Origin: Saccoglossus kowalevskii
Taxonomy: Eukaryota > Hemichordata > Enteropneusta > Harrimaniidae
Assembly: GCF_000003605.2 (NCBI RefSeq)
Contig: NW_003124902.1
Coordinates: 536,411-560,190 of the forward strand
Length of the DNA stretch: 23,780 nt
Reading direction: 5' to 3'
In this document: positions 18,855 through 23,780 of the stretch, in pieces
How positions within the stretch are numbered: position 1 is the first letter of the stretch
Layout: every line of letters begins with the position of its first letter
Program-made: the position numbers and the translations under genes
The notes under the pieces: generated by a model
The model's database searches: none
Told to the model about the DNA's origin: nothing
The model's input: only the letters and a program-made list of their open reading frames with translations

Positions 18855-19108
18855 TGACGAATTACGTATGTAATGAGAATAGAACGATTCTTCATAAAAT
18901 TATATGTGCTGATGGTGGTCACAATCTTAAGGTGGGATTAAGAATAAAGCAGTTGTTAATGCTCATTAGTTATTTTTCAATTATTTTCAACTGTGTTTCT
19001 TTACCTCACATTATTAATTGATACCATTGTGATAGACATTAGCATCAATATCAGCACATATAATTTTATTTAGAACTGTTCTATTCTCATTACATACGTA
19101 ATTCGTCA
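18855..19108. mobile_element. Palindromic foldback element
   Basis: Bases 18855-18885 and 19078-19108 are perfect reverse complements over 31 bases. The match continues inward with a few mismatches (shared ATAAAATTATATGTGCTGAT) to give arms of about 58 bases around a spacer of roughly 140. The pattern is that of a MITE or foldback element, or half of a larger palindrome. No target duplication is clear. The right end is followed by an A8 run. No coding capacity. Confidence 0.7.
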
Positions 19109-19204
19109 AAAAAAACGCCTTGTACTTTTTCTTTACTAATAACGTTTACTTTTAATTTGTTCAAGTGTTGGAATTTCCATGAATATGACATATACATTTT
19201 GTTT

Positions 19205-19394
19205 CGTGTCTTATACACCTGTTCACAATACAGACTATAAGTTTGGAGAATATCAGACTATTTTGTTCAGCAGTTTTCTCAAAAAACTTGACGAAAGAAG
19301 TTGTGAAAGAAAGAAAGAAAGAAGAAGAAGAAGAAGAAGAAGAAAAAAACGGACGATAATAATAGGGGCCTCGCCCTTCGAGCTTGGGCCCCTA
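19205..19394 (+). repeat. Tail copy of a dispersed repeat element
   Basis: This stretch parallels 20,850-20,945: both have GTTCACA, CAGACTAT, GTTCAGC(A/G)GTTTTCTCAAA, CTTGACGAAA and then GAAAGAAAGAAAGAAG. After the (GAA)n run (to 19344) come AAAAACGGACGATAATAATA and the hairpin block AGGGGCC ... GGGCCCCT (19364-19393). It is read as the 3' tail of one element copy joined head-to-tail to the next. Confidence 0.6.
19299..19344 (+). repeat. GAAA/GAA microsatellite
   Basis: (GAAA)n passing into (GAA)n, inside the element tail. The same run, shorter, occurs at 20929-20943 in the paralogous tail, so it belongs to the element's 3' structure. Confidence 0.8.
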
Positions 19395-19430
19395 ATTAAA
19401 GCTGCAAGCAGCGTCACAGGGGCCCAAGCT
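19381..19430 (+). repeat. Head-tail junction with nested inverted repeats
   Basis: AGCTTGGGCCCCT (19381-19393) and AGGGGCCCAAGCT (19418-19430) are perfect 13-base reverse complements. The loop carries TTAAAGCTGCAAGCAGCG, itself a GCTGC-AA-GCAGC hairpin. The first arm can instead pair with AGGGGCC at 19364-19370, so two alternative folds compete. Confidence 0.8.
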
Positions 19431-20945
19431 ATCAGACAAAATCCGTAATTAAAGCAGTCACCGAATTGCCATTAAAGTACTTTGAATGATTTGTACAATG
19501 AGGTTGGCGTGCCGATGCTTCCTTCTATTTACCTGGTTTGGTTATTGGGATATGGTTTTTAGAATATACAAGGAGCCATGTGCCATGTGCATATTAATGA
19601 GTTCACATGACCATTATGGTCATCTGTTATTTTAGTCAAATATCTTGTTTAACAGCATCATAATAACACAGGTTTATCTTCCCACATGCAACAGTGCTTG
19701 AGATATAACAGTTATGCATATCAATGAGTTCACTAGACCATACATGGTAATTTGTTATTTTATTCAAAACTTTTGTTTAACGTAATCATAATCCATCGAA
19801 CAACAACAGTGGTTAAGATATATCAGTTATGCATATTAATGAGGTTAGAAGCCTTGAGGAGAATTGACATACACAATTTTAGCCAAATCGGATCAATACA
19901 ACATATGTAATTGCACAAGTTCCGTTTTCACAAAATCCAAGATGGCGGCCAAACTATGTGACACATCAAATTTATATTATTTTTCTCATATGAAGCTATG
20001 GCCAGGCACGTTATATATAAAAACATCCAATAGATCGGTTGAAGAATCTTTGAGAAACAAATGCCCAAACTTTTGATCATTTTTGCATATAATCCAAGAT
20101 GGCGGCCAAACCACGTGACTGATCGAAAATATATTATTTTTCTCATATGCAGCTATGACCATACATGTCACACACATATTTATTTAGTTGATCTGTGGGT
20201 CCAAGATGGCGACTAAACCACGTAACTTATCAAAGATATAATATTTTTATCATATGTAGCAATGTTCAAGCATGTTATATTCAAAATCAGCAGTTAATTG
20301 GTTGAATCACCTCCCCAAACTTTTGGTCAATTTTGCCTAAAATCCAAAATGGCGGCCAAACCATGTGACTGATCTGAAATTTTTTTTTAGGTTTCTGTAA
20401 GAGTTCTATATAGATATGCCATGCAGCAAAATTGAAGAAAATCCCTCAAGTGCGGCATGAGTACAAAACTACTTTCTGTTGAGAAGAAACCCAAAATGGC
20501 GGCTAAACCACGTGACCAATCATAACAATCTTTTCAAACAGAAATGTGCTTCATATATAGAAGCTAAGTACTAAATATGAACTCAGCGGTTCCGAAGAAG
20601 AAGATTTTTATGTGTTTTTTGCCGTTTTTAGGAAAAACAAAATAGCAGGAAAAGTCACGTGACCGCTAAAGTTTGTATTGCTGATATCTATTACACATGA
20701 GTTGTACTATATACCATAAAAAAATCTAGACGCCTAGACCCTCAGAAAGTGGTCAAACAGCCACTTCCGGTTTCATTTCAATCCAATATGGCTGCCAAAC
20801 TAATTGACCAATTAAAATTCTGAGAGCATGTTGCACCAGTTCACATTAGGGACTATCAGTATATAGCATTTTCAGACTATTCGGTTCAGCGGTTTTCTCA
20901 AATGGCTTGACGAAAATAGTTACGGAAGAAAGAAAGAAGAAGATT
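19395..20945 (+). repeat. Body of the dispersed repeat element
   Basis: Begins TTAAAGCTGCAAGCAGCGTC. It contains three copies of a TTATGCATATTAATGAG block (19585, 19712, 19827; spacings 127 and 115), then an array of seven AAGATGGCGGC-type units (19937-20800), and ends with the tail GTTCAGCGGTTTTCTCAAA ... GAAGAAG. No open frame of interest. I recall very similar head and tail sequences in repeats of other aquatic animals, but that is memory, not a search. Probably a long non-autonomous transposable repeat. Confidence 0.5.
19937..20796 (+). repeat. Seven-unit array of YY1-like/E-box motifs
   Basis: CCAAGATGGCGGCC or close variants start at 19937, 20094, 20201, 20344, 20491, 20637 and 20783. 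Spacings are 157, 107, 143, 147, 146 and 146. In most units AAACCACGTGAC or a variant follows directly; CACGTG itself is at 20112, 20509 and 20656. Sequence between units is only loosely alike, so the motif pair is the best conserved part. Confidence 0.7.
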
Positions 20946-21210
20946 TTGATTTTTAACAAACCTTTATTTATCATGACATTGTTCAATAAAAATTACATGC
21001 TCTATATACAATTGCTAAAAACTACAATACAAATTGTTTATTAAAACGAATTACAGCGTTTATTATATAATTCAATATATAGGCGATATATGTTGTAAAT
21101 GTCTAGATAATGTTTTTGGTTTTAAAAGCATAACATTCTTATTACTGTTAAATTACATCACATGTGGTTCAGAAAATTACAAAACTATTTTATACGATAT
21201 CTCGAGGGAA
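20946..21210. other. Unexplained segment inside the element tail
   Basis: The tail pattern stops after the GAAGAAG run and resumes at about 21211 with ACAATAAGAATAGG. The intervening 265 bases are AT-rich and unrelated to the element. On the minus strand they end in AATAAA about 14 bases before the junction, as a retroposed 3' end might, but no poly-A tract is present. Confidence 0.35.
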
Positions 21211-21214
21211 CCTA

Positions 21215-21314
21215 ACAATAAGAATAGGAGCCACGCCCTACAGGCTTGGGCCCCTAAGAAGAAAAAAAACGGACAATAAGAATAGGGGCCACGCTCTACA
21301 GGCTTGGGCCCCTA
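21215..21314 (+). repeat. Two tandem copies of the tail hairpin block
   Basis: CAATAAGAATAGG(A/G)GCC ... CAGGCTTGGGCCCCTAA occurs twice, at 21216-21256 and 21274-21314, a 58-base period, separated by GAAGAAAAAAAACGGA. Both match the tail at 19355-19394. The second keeps the full AGGGGCC/GGGCCCCT stem; the first has AGGAGCC. Confidence 0.8.
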
Positions 21315-21319
21315 ATGAC

Positions 21320-23366
21320 TCTACTTTAAAGATACAAATAGTACTTACATTATTGTCAATATTGTTTTATAGCCAAAATTTAATATGAATAACACACTGA
21401 AATGTAACATGTAATTGAACTACTGGTTATTTGACAGAGATGTGTTGTTATAGTGTAACAACCACAGTTATAGCTTTCAGCCTCATACTGCTAATAAGGA
21501 GCTGACCACAATTGCGGCTGTTGCACTGAATCACCATGGCTACATGTTTTGAGTAACGAAAACAGAAGAAATTTGTGACTGAACTTATATAAATGAAACA
21601 CAATAATAAATATTTAAATAGATGTTTTTTTTTTCATAATTCTTAGAAATGTCTAGAACTATATGTAACTATTTGACCACTTTCGATGCAAGCTAGTTCC
21701 AACCAGTGTGCGACATTTGTTATTGAAATATGTGCATGCTTGTTGGCGAGAATATAAGCAATTGACATCACAGTGACGACATATATATGTTTTTTTTTCT
21801 AAAATATGATACATTAGAAACAAGTACTGAGTCGAATTGTTTGCAGAAGTCATATTGTGTTGGCAACTTTATAAAAAAAATGGCCTTTTCAATAATTTCA
21901 ATTATTCTACTTATTATAGATAGATAGAATTGAAATTGGCCCATCATTATTGACGTCCAGTACGGATCAGAGTGACAATGTTTACATGGACAGGCGAGTC
22001 GAACATATCGTAAATGATACAGCAGAAGAAATAATGACAGTGCCGGCTAAATTTATAATAAGTGACTTGTATAGCAAAAATAATGGTATGATTTGCTCTA
22101 CTTTACAACCATAGGCTTAAATAAAAAGATATATGCAAAAAGCTGTAGTATATGCATCGAACATTGCCTACATATAGGCCTTATTTGACTCGAAGTGTTT
22201 GAAATTCTGTTTACACAAGCTAAAATAATTATATGTGTGTGCAAATAATTATGTATTTAAAATCAGCTCAGATGTTTTTGATATTTTATTTACACAGGCT
22301 GAATTAAAGGAATTAACGTAAGAATAACATCAACTCTGGCGGGAATCAGTCTGTTGACGTAAAACCTAATAGAAAATATAGAGGCAATATCTATTTATCT
22401 CATGTGTATTTGAACACCAATGACAAATAAATCATTGCACATGTCCCGTACGCTGTACAGAATACAGTGGGACTTTATATCAGTACACCAAGAGAGTTCA
22501 CAAACGCATCGGTACAACGTTGTGTACATCTTCCCCATCCATAAAGTCCCAAAACTACCACAAAAGCTTTATAATTACTGTCTATATAATTAGTATATCT
22601 ATGTTCCCTAAAATCATTTGCTAAATAAAAAAATGTCTTGGTATTTGTTGAGAAAATTTGAAAGTCTTTGTTACAATACTTTGATGATAATCACTGTCAG
22701 AATGAAAGGTGTTTATGGCGTCATAATATTACATTATCCCACGAGTATATTAAGTATATTAATTTCAACACAGAAAACAAATTCACCTCAATCTGTTTAA
22801 TTTTGATGATGGTTATTCAATTGTAAAATTCTCGAAAGCTTCATCTTGTATTCAGAGAATGGGACTGTGGGGGATTCATTATTGTTTTAATAATATTATG
22901 TATGTTAGTACATTTGCACCAGATTGACAGGTTGTACATCAAAACGAATATTAGAAATCCATTGCTTGATTGCCATCCCGCCTAATTCATTCTTTTGAAA
23001 CAAAATTGAAATACATTGCTGACAATCTATATATATGTGCCTTAACTGGTTCCAATTTGCACTGCAGCTGGTGGTGCTTTGATTGCAAATTTTAATGCAA
23101 ATAATTTAATAACTAGCGATTAGAAACAATCCAATAATCGTTTTGAAATAAGTCGATAATATTGAACCTGGTTTCGTTTTTGCGATTTGATTAATCTCAT
23201 TTAAGGTAGCGGGACTATTATTTGCATACTTGTTTTCATCTTCTAATTGTGACTAAATGACTATAAATAGACCCAGGAAAGTATATATTTTTAGAATCGC
23301 CAGACTTCAAGCTTTTCACAAGTGTATTTTGCATGCCCGTATCTGCATTCTACGACACGTTACTCA
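21320..23366. other. AT-rich interval, nothing recognised
   Basis: No coding-like text, splice pairs or strong repeats were noticed. Short homopolymer T/A runs and a few TATA-like strings occur, as expected for this composition. Confidence 0.3.
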
Positions 23367-23453
23367 ACCAAAAGTGAAAAATTACTTTTTCTGTAAACAA
23401 AATAATTACGCATTTATGCTGGCGATAAGAAGTAATTTTTTCACTTTTCTGGT
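23367..23453. other. Pre-miRNA-like hairpin
   Basis: AAAAGTGAAAAATTACTT (23370-23387) pairs with AAGTAATTTTTTCACTTTT (23430-23448) with one bulged base. CCA/TGG extends the base of the stem. The loop is about 42 bases, total near 87 bases, which is the size of an animal miRNA precursor on either strand. The stem is AT-rich and the loop large, so a short transposon palindrome is equally possible. Confidence 0.35.
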
Positions 23454-23780
23454 AAATTGAATGTGTCTGGTCAGTTTTTTTCAAGCAACGCGTTTTAAAA
23501 AATAGTGTGCTGAATTTCAATTACTGTTTTAGTCGCATTGCCCCCAACTCAAACCACAACTCGTTGGTAAATAATCTATGAAATAGTTTGTCTGGACACA
23601 TTCAAGTTCCTCTCACTGTCACCTTAAAGCTGTGAAAATTTGGTGTTAATCCGACGATAATAAGTATACGTTATTTTTTGTTAAAGACCTTGTATTTTGA
23701 AAAACATAAACTCCTAGAAAACGTCCATGAAGTAACAGCAAAGATTTTCAAGCTTGTTTATCGGCACAATCAATTTGTTT
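23454..23780. other. Intergenic, no feature seen
   Basis: AT-rich sequence to the window end without a recognised coding, RNA or repeat signal. Confidence 0.3.

Noticed and set aside
18836-19021. 61-codon plus-strand open frame.
   Set aside because: It lies inside the palindromic element and includes one of its inverted arms.
19864-20177. Open frames on both strands across the AAGATGGCGGC array, with repeated peptide text.
   Set aside because: The peptide repetition follows from the DNA repeat; no start context or codon signal supports coding.
1-23780. Intact tRNA, rRNA, CRISPR array or bacterial gene cluster.
   Set aside because: None seen; introns, repeats and relic families all indicate animal nuclear DNA.

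Overview
The window looks like AT-rich nuclear DNA from an animal, most likely a marine invertebrate and possibly a mollusc. Reasons: GT-AG introns inside decayed coding stretches, long non-coding tracts, microsatellites, dispersed repeats carrying AAGATGGCGGC-type motifs, and relics of eukaryotic transposon families. I see no intact host protein-coding gene, no tRNA or rRNA, no CRISPR array and no bacterial-style operon. It reads as a graveyard of mobile elements with some promoter-like islands. The taxon is inference from sequence style only.

Layout. (1) 192-3299, minus: a decayed multi-exon transposase. It has a zinc-binding N-terminal part resembling the RAG1 N-terminal zinc region, then a P-element/THAP9-like RNase H core, interrupted by several in-frame stops and at least one homopolymer frameshift. 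(2) 3940-5140: a CpG-enriched, NRF1-like promoter region on the minus side and, facing away from it, a CCAAT-TATA promoter with a possible spliced non-coding plus-strand transcript. (3) 5518-6414, minus: an unidentified, degenerate, probably multi-exon coding relic. (4) 7585-7729: a small MITE-like element. (5) 8980-9560, minus: a badly eroded Gypsy-type reverse transcriptase fragment. (6) 10590-11110: an approximately 120-bp divergent tandem array. (7) 12878-18006, minus: a larger Gypsy-type relic (gag, zinc knuckle, protease, reverse transcriptase, RNase H, start of the integrase region). It is split by two foreign stretches, one of them (15.5-15.97 kb) a promoter-bearing LTR-like sequence with two perfect heat-shock-element triplets. 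(8) 18855-19108: a palindromic foldback element. (9) 19205-21314: a head-to-tail repeat element with unusual alternative hairpins at its junction and an internal array of YY1-like/E-box motifs spaced about 146 bp apart. (10) 21.3 kb to the end: mostly featureless AT-rich DNA with one pre-miRNA-like hairpin near 23.4 kb.

Nothing forms a working pathway. The elements are layered: the LTR-like sequence sits inside the Gypsy relic, and an unexplained 265-bp segment sits inside the tail of the repeat element, so relative ages can be read from the nesting. The two most interesting objects are the RAG1-like/P-element-like composite relic and the head-to-tail hairpin repeat.
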